Of a DNA stretch of 64,000 bases, positions 56,762 through 64,000 are shown piece after piece. The DNA is taken from NCBI RefSeq assembly GCF_020171625.1, contig NZ_JAIUZY010000003.1, positions 1 through 64,000 on the forward strand, read 5' to 3'. Position numbers and translations under genes: made by a program. Every line of letters begins with the position of its first letter. Within the stretch, counting starts at the first letter, position 1. The notes below the pieces were generated by a model. That model was not told the origin of the DNA and searched no databases. It worked only from the letters and a program-made list of their open reading frames with translations. This stretch comes from Salipiger bermudensis. GTDB taxonomy: Bacteria > Pseudomonadota > Alphaproteobacteria > Rhodobacterales > Rhodobacteraceae.

Positions 56762-57943
56762 ATGACGGCACTGCTTCCTCCCCTGCGCCTCGTAGGCGCG
56801 ACCATCCTGCGCGGTGGCGAACTGCAGAAGCGGTCGCTGGTGATCGAGGACGGCGTGATCACCAAGGGCCCCCTGCCCGAGGTCGACATGTCGGGCTACC
56901 TGATCCTGCCGGGCATCATCGATCTGCATGGCGACGCCTTCGAGCGCCACATCGCGCCAAGGCCCTCGGCCCCCTTCCCGATCCTGGCGGGTTTGCGCTC
57001 GACCGACCGCGAGGCGGCGGCGCATGGCGTCACCACCGCATGGCTGGCGCAGTGCTGGAGCTGGGAGGGCGGAATGCGCGGCCCCGATTTCGCCGAAGCG
57101 GTGATGGCCGCGCTCGAGAGCTACCGTCCGAGCGCGCTCACCGACCTGCGGCTGCAGCTGCGTTGCGAGACCCACATGCCCGAGACCCGCGAGCGGATGC
57201 TGGCGGCGATCCGACGCTTCGGCATCGACTACGTGATCTTCAACAACCACCTGCCCGAGACGCTCGAGCTGGCCGAAAGCGCGCCCCACAAGGTGACGCA
57301 ATGGGCCGAGCGCGGCGGGCGCACGCTGGCGGAATTCCTCGTGACGCTGCACGACGCGAAGGAGCGTGGCCGCGACGTGCCGCGCCATCTCTGCGCGCTG
57401 GCAGAGGCGTTCGACGCGATGAATGTGCGCTACGGCAGCCATGACGACCCCGATGGCGAGACGCGGGAATATTACCGCATCATCGGCGCCCGCATCGCCG
57501 AGTTCCCGACCACTGCCGCCGCCGCCAAGCTGGCGCGGGCCTGCAACGACCCGGTGCTGATGGGCGCGCCCAACGTGGTGCGCGGCGGCTCGCAATCGGG
57601 CAATGTCTCGGCGCTGCATCTGGTGGCGCGCGGACTCTGCGACGCGCTGGTCTCGGACTACCACTACCCCTGCCTCGCGCAGGCGGCCTGGGTTCTGGTG
57701 GATCGCGGCGTGCGCGACCTTCCGGGCGCGTGGGACATGATCAGCCGCGTTCCGGCCGAGATCATGGGGCTGGCCGATCGCGGCACGCTCGAGCGCGGCA
57801 AGCGGGCGGATTTCGTGGTGGTCAACGCCGCCACGCGCGAGATCGAGGCCACGGTGAGCGGCGGGCGGCTGGCCTACCTCTCGGGCGAGGCCGGCGCACG
57901 GCTGATCGGCACCATGCGCGGCGCGCGGCTGGCGGCGGAATAG
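56762..57943 (+). CDS. phnM: PhnM family diphosphatase, paralogue 2
   Basis: 393 residues from the ATG at 56762. It has the same metal loop as the paralogue at 48896 (LPGIIDLHGDAFERHIAPRP, giving the HxD-ERH pattern), then YVIFNNHLPETLE, RYGSHDDPDGE and LMGAPNVVRGGSQSGN. Sequence differs substantially from paralogue 1. It lies 47 bases after phnF, in the same direction, so PhnF may control it directly. One of the two may process a different phosphonate or phosphate ester. Confidence 0.85.
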   Translation: MTALLPPLRLVGATILRGGELQKRSLVIEDGVITKGPLPEVDMSGYLILPGIIDLHGDAFERHIAPRPSAPFPILAGLRSTDREAAAHGVTTAWLAQCWSWEGGMRGPDFAEAVMAALESYRPSALTDLRLQLRCETHMPETRERMLAAIRRFGIDYVIFNNHLPETLELAESAPHKVTQWAERGGRTLAEFLVTLHDAKERGRDVPRHLCALAEAFDAMNVRYGSHDDPDGETREYYRIIGARIAEFPTTAAAAKLARACNDPVLMGAPNVVRGGSQSGNVSALHLVARGLCDALVSDYHYPCLAQAAWVLVDRGVRDLPGAWDMISRVPAEIMGLADRGTLERGKRADFVVVNAATREIEATVSGGRLAYLSGEAGARLIGTMRGARLAAE

Positions 57944-57957
57944 CCGCGCGACCGGGG

Positions 57958-58830
57958 TTAGAGCCGGTCGAGCAGCTGGCGCTTCTTGGCGGCGAACTCG
58001 TCCTCGCTGAGCAGGCCGGCCTCCTTCAGGTCTCCGAGCTTGCGGATCAGCGCGACGATCTCCTCGCTGCCGGACGGGTCCGTCCCGGAGGCAGTGCTTG
58101 CGATCGACGCCGGTTCGGGAACCGGCGCTGCCGGCATCTCCAAGGCCGGATCGGCCAGCGGCTCGGGCGCTTCGGCGGCAGGGCCTTCCGGTTTCGCCGG
58201 CATCTCCTCCGCCTCCGCCACCCGCGGCAGATCGCTCAGCGATACCAGCCCGTGCTGGCTGGTGAAACTCAGCGACTGGTCGCCGCTCTGCTGCTGCGAC
58301 ACGCCCGTGATCCGGTGATCGCCGGTGTCGTAGACCTCGATCCGACCGCCGAAATCGATCGCCAGCCGCCGGGTCTGCGGGAACACCGCGTAGCGCAGGC
58401 TGTTCTGGCTGCCGGTGGAGGAGGGCTGGCCCAGCCCGGCGGGCCACGAGGCGCCCCCGGCCCCGCCCTTGATGAACAGGCTCGCACCCATGCCGTCGCC
58501 CTGCGATTGCGACTGGCCCTGCGTGCCCAGGGCCTCCGCCGTCCTCTGGGGCCGGTGGAAGAGATTGTCGACCATGAGGATGTTGGCGAGATCGGCGCAG
58601 AGCGCATCGACCCGCGCCTTCAGACCATTGTTGAACATGTCGCCGATCATGGTCATGCCGCCTTGGGACCACTGCCCCATGCCGCCCAGCTCGGCGATGT
58701 TGAACTGCGCCTGCGTACCGCGCCCGGCGACCAGCGCCGCCAGCACGGCCTCGGCGGTTTCGGGCGCGACGCCGTGGCGGATCGCCGCCTCGGAGACCAG
58801 TTTCCTGCCGTCTTCGGTGAGTGCCGTCAT
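57958..58830 (-). CDS. SHOCT-domain protein with a Pro/Ala-rich linker
   Basis: 290 residues. The N-terminal ~200 residues begin with VSEAAIRHGVAPETAEAVLAAL and contain MGQWSQGGMTMIGDMFNNGLK, a pattern seen in uncharacterised proteins with a C-terminal SHOCT domain. A linker rich in Pro, Glu and Ala follows. The C-terminal ~30 residues (LIRKLGDLKEAGLLSEDEFAAK) are a SHOCT (short C-terminal) domain, usually an oligomerisation or interaction module. It is convergent with phnM paralogue 2, 14 bases from its stop. No function is assigned. Confidence 0.75.
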   Translation of the reverse strand: MTALTEDGRKLVSEAAIRHGVAPETAEAVLAALVAGRGTQAQFNIAELGGMGQWSQGGMTMIGDMFNNGLKARVDALCADLANILMVDNLFHRPQRTAEALGTQGQSQSQGDGMGASLFIKGGAGGASWPAGLGQPSSTGSQNSLRYAVFPQTRRLAIDFGGRIEVYDTGDHRITGVSQQQSGDQSLSFTSQHGLVSLSDLPRVAEAEEMPAKPEGPAAEAPEPLADPALEMPAAPVPEPASIASTASGTDPSGSEEIVALIRKLGDLKEAGLLSEDEFAAKKRQLLDRL

Positions 58831-58972
58831 CTCGGATCTCCGATCCCTCTGGTGTGACGTGTCAGGCTTACCACGACGGCCCGGTCGCGAATACAGGAAT
58901 AACGTCGGGCGCTGAGGACAGCGGCCCCGTTTGGACGGCCCCCTCTCCGGCGATCACGGTGGCACGCCCGGG

Positions 58973-59584
58973 CTACGCGTATTTCTTGAGAAAGGCCTCG
59001 ATCGACAGGCTGCGGAAATCCTCGAGCCGCTCGCGCAGCGTGGCGTGATCCCAGTCCCACCATGCCAGCGCCATCAGCCGCTCGGCCACGCGGGCCGGGA
59101 AGCGTTCGCGCAAGGGAACCGCCGGAACGCCCGCAACGATCATGTAGGGCGCCACATCCTTCGTTACCACCGCGCCTGCCGCCACCACGGCGCCATGCCC
59201 GACGCTCACCTCCGGGCGCACCACGGCGTTGTGGCCGATCCACGTGTCATGGCCGATCTGCGCCCGCCGCGAGAGGCGATGTGCGAAGAACGCGGCATCG
59301 CGACCGGCATCGTCCCAGTAATCGTCGGAGCGGTAGAGGAAGTGATGCAGCGAGGCCTGCTGCATCGGGTGATCGGTGGGGCCGATGCGCGCGAAGCTGG
59401 CGATGTTGGCGAACTTGCCGACGGTCGCGTTGGCGATGTCGGCATAGCGGTCGCAATAGCTGTAATCGCCCATCTCCACATGGCCCAGCCGCGCGCCGCG
59501 GCCGATCTCGACGAAGCGCCCGAAGCGGCACTCCGTCAGCTCGCACCCGGGATGGATGAGTGGCTCTTCCGACAGGCGCGGCAT
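58973..59584 (-). CDS. Left-handed beta-helix acetyltransferase of the phosphonate locus
   Basis: 203 residues built from hexapeptide repeats: [49 protein letters not shown] and [18 protein letters not shown]. This is the xenobiotic/chloramphenicol acetyltransferase-like fold; the middle segment carrying DHPM is typical of the phosphonate-linked subfamily found in phn clusters (phn_thr type). The stop codon is adjacent to the phnE start region (overlap at 59584). It probably acetylates an amino-phosphonate or pathway intermediate; the substrate is not known. Confidence 0.8.
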   Translation of the reverse strand: MPRLSEEPLIHPGCELTECRFGRFVEIGRGARLGHVEMGDYSYCDRYADIANATVGKFANIASFARIGPTDHPMQQASLHHFLYRSDDYWDDAGRDAAFFAHRLSRRAQIGHDTWIGHNAVVRPEVSVGHGAVVAAGAVVTKDVAPYMIVAGVPAVPLRERFPARVAERLMALAWWDWDHATLRERLEDFRSLSIEAFLKKYA

Positions 59585-60891
59585 CAGGTGCCCCGGATCA
59601 GCTTGCGGCGCAGCCAGCCCGACAGGCTGTCCATCGCCATGACCATCAGCACGATCAGCACGATGTAATAGCTGACCTCCTCCCAGTCCTTCTGGGTGAT
59701 CATCGCCTGCGTCAGCAGAAGCCCGATGCCGCCGCCGGTGATCGCCCCGATGATGGTGGCCGAGCGCGTGTTGCTTTCGAAGAAATACAGCACCTGCGAG
59801 ATCAGCACCGGGATGATCTGCGGGATCACCCCGAAGCGGTAGCGCAGCACCGGCCGCGCGCCGGTCGAGGCCACGCCCTCGATCTGCTTGCCGTCGACGT
59901 TCTCCAGCGCCTCCGAGAACAGCTTGCCGAAGCTGCCCGTATCGGTGAGCAGGATCGCCAGCGCCCCGGTCATCGGCCCCGGCCCGAAGGCGCGGCTGAG
60001 CACGATGGTCCAGATCAGCCCGTCGACGCCGCGCAGGAAATCGAACACCCGGCGCATGGCGAAGCGCACCGCCATCAGCGGCGCAAAGTTCTTGGCCGAG
60101 AGGAAGGCCAGTGGCAGCGCCACGATGGCCGCGCCGAAGGTGCCGAGAAAGGCCATCAGGATGGTCTCGAACAGCGCCCAGGCCACATCGCTATGGCGCC
60201 ACATGGCGTTGTGCCAGAAGTCGTGCCAAGCGCCCGCGAGGTTGGCGCGCGCGGGATCGATGCGCTCCCCGAAGGCGATCTCGAAGAGACCATGGCCGTG
60301 ATAGGGGCTGTCGAGCGTGAAGAAGAACAGCTCCCAGCCGGGGAAGTAGCGGAACAGCTCGGTGCGGTTGCGGGTCAGCGAGACGCGGCCATGCGAGGTC
60401 TCGACCTGAAAGCGGGTGCGCGAGGCCGAGATCCACTCGGGCAGCGCCTCGTCCCCGAGGTTCGACACCACCGCGCGCCCCTCGATGCGGGCCTCGATGA
60501 GGCCGAAGCCCGGCACGTCATAGGCGAAGCCGCCACCGGGCAGGAACCGCAGCGCGTGACCGTCGCCAAGGTCCACCGCCGTGCCGGCCGGATCGACCGA
60601 GACCCAGTCGGGCTCGGCGCCGGGGGCATAGGTGCCGCGGCGCTCGCCCTCGATGGCGACCACCACCTCATCGGTGCGGTTGTCCTGCGTGACGTGGGTC
60701 TTGTAGCTCCAGACGTCGGCCAGCAGCGTGCGGGCATTGTCCATGCGGGCGCGCTCGGCGAGGCCGGGGATGTCGAAAGCGAAGACGATGTAGCCGAGGT
60801 AGACCAGCACCAGCACCGGAAGGCCGAAGGCAAAGAGCTTCTTGCGGGCGAACAGGCGGTCGGCAGAGGCGTAGAGGGCGGCGTCGGCCAT
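59584..60891 (-). CDS. phnE: Phosphonate ABC transporter permease with a large insertion
   Basis: 435 residues from the ATG at 60891. The first ~30 residues include one membrane helix ([18 protein letters not shown]). Then about 185 residues of non-membrane sequence ([18 protein letters not shown] ... [12 protein letters not shown]) precede the permease part, whose core motif [20 protein letters not shown] is typical of PhnE. The insertion should lie in the periplasm. This longer PhnE type is known from marine Rhodobacteraceae. The start overlaps the stop of the other permease by ATGA. Confidence 0.9.
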   Translation of the reverse strand: MADAALYASADRLFARKKLFAFGLPVLVLVYLGYIVFAFDIPGLAERARMDNARTLLADVWSYKTHVTQDNRTDEVVVAIEGERRGTYAPGAEPDWVSVDPAGTAVDLGDGHALRFLPGGGFAYDVPGFGLIEARIEGRAVVSNLGDEALPEWISASRTRFQVETSHGRVSLTRNRTELFRYFPGWELFFFTLDSPYHGHGLFEIAFGERIDPARANLAGAWHDFWHNAMWRHSDVAWALFETILMAFLGTFGAAIVALPLAFLSAKNFAPLMAVRFAMRRVFDFLRGVDGLIWTIVLSRAFGPGPMTGALAILLTDTGSFGKLFSEALENVDGKQIEGVASTGARPVLRYRFGVIPQIIPVLISQVLYFFESNTRSATIIGAITGGGIGLLLTQAMITQKDWEEVSYYIVLIVLMVMAMDSLSGWLRRKLIRGT

Positions 60892-61751
60892 CAGTGGCTT
60901 CCTTTCTTCGCGATCATCGCGTTGCGGACATGGCTCGAGAGCTGGTCGAACACCACGATGGTCAGGAACAGCAGGATGAAGATCGCCGCGGCCTCGTCGA
61001 AGCGCCCCTGCCCCCAGGCCATGGCGTTGCGCAGGTCGTAGCCGATGCCGCCGGCGCCGACGAAGCCGAGGATGGCGGAGGCGCGGATGTTGATCTCGAA
61101 GCGCAGCAGTGCGTAGCTGAAGTAGTTCGGCGAGACCTGCGGCACGACGCCCATCCACATGCGCTGGAACCATGTGCCGCCGACCGATTGCAACCCTTCG
61201 ACCGGCTTGAGATCGGCGTTCTCGTTGACCTCCGAGAACAGCTTGCCCAGCGCGCCGGCGGTGTGGAAGGCGATGGCGATCATCGCCGGCACCGGGCCAC
61301 CGCCCAGCACGAAGATCAGCACCAGCGCCACGACGATCTCGGGGATCGCGCGCATGATGTCCATGATGCGCCGGAACAGCGGGATCAGCCGCGGCCAGCG
61401 CGCCAGTCCCCGGGTTGAGAGCAGCGACAGCAGCATCGCGAGGCCGGCCCCGAGCAGGGTCGAGACGGCGGCGATGTTGATGGTCTCCATCAGCGAGGGA
61501 AAGTAGCGCAGGAAATGGCCGGGCAACCGGTCGAGCTTGGGGATCGTGTCGGCCAGCACCGCCGCCGGGAAATCGAAGATCTGCGGCAGGCCATCCCAGA
61601 AGCCACCGGCGTTGCGGTCGTCGGTGAGCATGAAGCCCGACACCATGAGCGCCACGAAGATCGCCAGCACGATGCCGCCGTAGAGGCGCTTGCGCGCCAT
61701 CAGCGCCATGTAATGCGCGCGCGTGTCGAAGGGAGGGTCGGAGTGCATCAT
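60891..61751 (-). CDS. phnE: Phosphonate ABC transporter permease
   Basis: 286 residues with the normal PhnE size; an ATG one codon on is an alternative start. Membrane helices fill the sequence; the EAA-like loop VEGLQSVGGTWFQRMWMGVV couples to PhnC. The pairing of a short and a long PhnE suggests they form a heterodimer channel for phosphonates. It is 153 bases from phnD, a gap that includes a strong hairpin. Confidence 0.92.
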   Translation of the reverse strand: MMHSDPPFDTRAHYMALMARKRLYGGIVLAIFVALMVSGFMLTDDRNAGGFWDGLPQIFDFPAAVLADTIPKLDRLPGHFLRYFPSLMETINIAAVSTLLGAGLAMLLSLLSTRGLARWPRLIPLFRRIMDIMRAIPEIVVALVLIFVLGGGPVPAMIAIAFHTAGALGKLFSEVNENADLKPVEGLQSVGGTWFQRMWMGVVPQVSPNYFSYALLRFEINIRASAILGFVGAGGIGYDLRNAMAWGQGRFDEAAAIFILLFLTIVVFDQLSSHVRNAMIAKKGSH

Positions 61752-61866
61752 GGGGGGGTGGTGTCCTGCCTGACGGGTGGCCCTCGGCGCGCCGCCGCAG
61801 GGGCACCGGGAGAGCGTGTCACGGTCTTGTCCGGGGTACTGGAAGGCTGACCCGGGAAAACGAAAC

Positions 61867-61888
61867 GGGCCCGCGATGACGCGGGCCC
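61867..61888 (-). promoter_or_regulatory. Hairpin between phnD and phnE
   Basis: Perfect 9-bp stem GGGCCCGCG / CGCGGGCCC with loop ATGA, about 17 bases after the phnD stop. No T-run follows on the minus strand, so it may stabilise the upstream phnC-phnD mRNA and set a higher level of the binding protein than of the permeases. Confidence 0.55.
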
Positions 61889-61904
61889 GAGAGCGATCTG
61901 CCGA

Positions 61905-62804
61905 TCAGTTGATCTTGGAACGGCGGGCCGAGACGATCGACTCGTATTCCTTGTGCGTCACCGGGATGAAGTCCTTGGCATCGCCGGCGGCCACGCCGTA
62001 GGCGCAGTCGGGGTCTTCTTCCCAGAGGTTCGCGGTCAGCTCGGTGACGGCGTCCTTGACGTCCTGCGGCAGCGCCTTGCGCAGCACGAACGGGCCTTCG
62101 GGGATGATCTTCGACTGCCAGATCTGCACCAGCTCGTTCATGTCGACGAGACCGGCGTCGCTGGCCTTGCGCAGGGCGCCCGAGTTGTAGCCGTCTTCCC
62201 ATGCGCCCTGGCCATCGGCCCAGGTCACGCCGGCATCGACGTCGCCGTTGCTGACCGCGACGATGGTCTGCTCGTGGCCGCCGGTGAACACGACGTCGGA
62301 GAAATACGCGCCCGGCTGCATCGAGAAGCCGGCCTCGGCGATCTCGATCGACGGGATCAGGTAGCCGGAGGTCGAGTTCGGGTCACCGAAGCCGAATTCC
62401 TTGCCCTTCAGGTCCTCGAGCGAGGTGATGCCGCTGTCGGCGCGGGCAAACCCGATCGAGTAGTAGCCGATGGAGCCGTCCGCGTTCTGCTTGACCAGAA
62501 CCGGCTCGACCGCTTCGGGATCGGCGATGAAGGTGCCGGCATAGGAGGACGCGCCCATCCATGCCGCGTCGATGGTGCCGCCCAGCAGGCCCTGCATCAC
62601 GCCGTTGTAGTCGGCGGGTGTGAAGATCTTTACCTCGACGCCGAGCGCGCTGGCGATCTTTTCGGCGTAGCACTGGTTCGAGGCCAGACGGTCCTGCGCG
62701 TTCTCGCCGCCAAGGATGCCAAGACGGAATTCGGTGATCTCCTGCGCCGAGGCGGCGGTGCAGAGCGCGGTGGTGGCCAGAGCGGCCGCGATGAGCATTT
62801 TCAT
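61905..62804 (-). CDS. phnD: Phosphonate-binding periplasmic protein
   Basis: 299 residues from the ATG at 62804. Residues 1-20 are a signal peptide ending ASA. The binding fold shows FRLGILGGENAQDRLASNQC, PADYNGVMQGLLGGTIDAAW and KEFGFGDPNSTSGYLIPS, the last being the anion-binding loop with Ser/Thr. It delivers phosphonates to the PhnC-PhnE-PhnE importer. It follows phnC by 59 bases. Confidence 0.96.
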   Translation of the reverse strand: MKMLIAAALATTALCTAASAQEITEFRLGILGGENAQDRLASNQCYAEKIASALGVEVKIFTPADYNGVMQGLLGGTIDAAWMGASSYAGTFIADPEAVEPVLVKQNADGSIGYYSIGFARADSGITSLEDLKGKEFGFGDPNSTSGYLIPSIEIAEAGFSMQPGAYFSDVVFTGGHEQTIVAVSNGDVDAGVTWADGQGAWEDGYNSGALRKASDAGLVDMNELVQIWQSKIIPEGPFVLRKALPQDVKDAVTELTANLWEEDPDCAYGVAAGDAKDFIPVTHKEYESIVSARRSKIN

Positions 62805-62863
62805 GATGGTTCTTCCCCTTTTTTCGGATTGAAAGGCCCGTCCCGTGGGCCCGTTGGAAGCTC

Positions 62864-63682
62864 TCAGACCACGACCTCGGCCTGACGGATTTCCGTCTCG
62901 GCCACGGGGTCGCGGATTTCGGTGGAGGTGGCGTCTTCGGAAAAGTCCGCCCCCGCCCCATAGATGTCGCGGGCGACACCGGTGGTGAGTTGTGCGGGCG
63001 TGCCGTCGAAGACGATGCGCCCGTCGCGCATCCCGATCACCCGGTCGCAATAGCGCCGCGCGGTATCGAGCGTGTGCAGGTTGGCGATGACCATGCGGCC
63101 ATCCTCGTCATGGATGCGGCGCAGCGCCTCCATGACGATCTGCGCGTTCATCGGATCGAGCGAGGCGATGGGTTCGTCGGCAAGGATCACCTTCGGGTCC
63201 TGCATGAGCGCCCGCGCGATGGCGACGCGCTGCTGCTGACCACCCGAGAGCGCCTCGGCGCGCTTGGCGGCGTGATCGGCGATGCCCAGACGCTCGAGAA
63301 TGTCGATGGCGCGGTGGATGTCCTCGCGCGGGTAGAGATTGAACACCGTCGACAGCGCCGGGCGCTTGGCCAGCGTGCCGTGCAGCACGTTCGACACCAC
63401 GTCCATGCGCGGCACGAGGTTGAACTGCTGGAAGATCATCGCGCAGTCCGACTGCCACGCCCGCTTCTCGGCGCCCTTCAGCGCCAGCACGTTACGGTTC
63501 TCGAAGCGGATCTCGCCCTCGGTCGCATCGGTGAGGCGGTTCATCATGCGCAGGAAGGTCGACTTGCCGGCGCCAGAGCGGCCGATGATGCCGATCATCA
63601 TCGGGCGATCGACGGCAAAGCTCGCGTTGTCCACGGCAGTATTGGCGCCGAAGCGCTTGGTCAGCTGGTCTACGACGAGCAT
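62864..63682 (-). CDS. phnC: Phosphonate ABC transporter ATPase
   Basis: 272 residues from the ATG at 63682. Motifs: [20 protein letters not shown] (Walker A), [20 protein letters not shown] (signature), [19 protein letters not shown] (Walker B and D-loop) and [14 protein letters not shown] (H-loop). It is the first gene of the phnC-D-E-E unit and energises the importer. The 30 residues after the ABC core are a short tail. Confidence 0.96.
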   Translation of the reverse strand: MLVVDQLTKRFGANTAVDNASFAVDRPMMIGIIGRSGAGKSTFLRMMNRLTDATEGEIRFENRNVLALKGAEKRAWQSDCAMIFQQFNLVPRMDVVSNVLHGTLAKRPALSTVFNLYPREDIHRAIDILERLGIADHAAKRAEALSGGQQQRVAIARALMQDPKVILADEPIASLDPMNAQIVMEALRRIHDEDGRMVIANLHTLDTARRYCDRVIGMRDGRIVFDGTPAQLTTGVARDIYGAGADFSEDATSTEIRDPVAETEIRQAEVVV

Positions 63683-64000
63683 GTATCCCCCGGATGTCCT
63701 GTTCCGGGTGCCGTATAAGGCCGCAAGCGTATCGGGTTCGTGACGTCTGCGTGTCAGGAAGATCAACCACAGGTGAAGCTTTCATGACGGGACGGCATGG
63801 CGGCCGCACCTGTATCGCATAGCCGCAAGATTGCGGTTCGAGCCGGGTCCGGGCTAGAAGGCCTCATCGTTTCCGGCAATCGCGGCGCCACCCGCGGAGC
63901 GGATCGGTCTTCGGCGACTGCAGGAAAAAGGCCCAGACCCGCCTCATGCGACATTCCCCGGAGCAGGGCGCGGCCCCTGCTGTCCACCTTCTCGACCGCT
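63683..64000. promoter_or_regulatory. Region upstream of phnC with a possible Pho box
   Basis: About 320 bases to the window end hold the phnC promoter region. On the minus strand CCGTCAT-GAAA-GCTTCAC (63773-63790) resembles a Pho box (CTGTCAT-N4-CTGTCAY) with one good and one weak half. No reliable gene is visible; the short open frame at 63763-63987 has no motif. Confidence 0.3.

Noticed and set aside
59560-61041. Plus-strand open frame of 493 codons opposite phnE genes
   Set aside because: It is antisense to two clear PhnE permeases and has no motif.

Overview
The window is GC-rich chromosomal DNA of an alphaproteobacterium, most likely a marine or halotolerant member of the Rhodobacteraceae (Roseobacter group). 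The evidence is gene content: an ectoine operon ectABC-ask with a divergent MarR regulator, a complete C-P lyase phn locus, a ribB-ribH-nusB operon, Tat-exported MsrB, fasciclin and DUF1194 proteins, and the intergenic GTATTTTTG / CAAAAATAC repeat family. It contains one tRNA gene (tRNA-Tyr). I see no insertion sequence, prophage or CRISPR array.

Layout. 1-5.6 kb: the end of an MBG-repeat surface protein, a caspase-like/SEL1 protein, a lipoprotein, trehalase and lipid A deacylase. 5.8-16.5 kb: housekeeping genes (tRNA-Tyr, rlmB, ribB-ribH-nusB, parE) mixed with small secreted proteins, a corrinoid-salvage amidohydrolase and one AT-richer orphan gene with a HEPN-like motif. 16.6-23.5 kb: an accessory locus with a degenerate vanadium-haloperoxidase homologue, a subtilisin-family protease, a PAP2/vanadium-haloperoxidase-fold enzyme with a His-Glu-Gly repeat, and a SARP-like regulator. 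Both intergenic promoter regions of this locus carry GCGTGA direct repeats spaced by multiples of about 11 bp, the spacing expected of a SARP operator. 23.5-28 kb: ectR, then ectA-ectB-ectC-ask. 28-32 kb: divergent katG and oxyR, enclosed by a near-identical inverted repeat of about 120 bp.

32-42.7 kb is a minus-strand catabolic cluster: a BMP-type (purine/nucleoside) ABC transporter, an amidohydrolase-family deaminase, a Rieske oxygenase split into separate Rieske and catalytic polypeptides, a GST-like protein and, just upstream, formyltetrahydrofolate deformylase. The split oxygenase plus GST resembles the NdmC/NdmD/NdmE methylxanthine demethylase, so I propose N-demethylation of an imported purine-like compound with formyl-group disposal by PurU. 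43.2-48.5 kb: an ammonium transporter followed by an unlisted 54-residue membrane protein, then bolA, a J-domain protein, msrB and a fasciclin protein. 48.9-63.7 kb: the phosphonate locus. It contains phnGHIJK-L-N, phnF, two phnM paralogues, the 2H-phosphoesterase-like DUF1045 protein, the phnC-D-E-E transporter and a left-handed beta-helix acetyltransferase; a perfect palindrome between phnG and phnF is the likely PhnF operator.

The best candidates for undescribed biology are the SARP-controlled haloperoxidase/protease locus and the split Rieske demethylase cluster.
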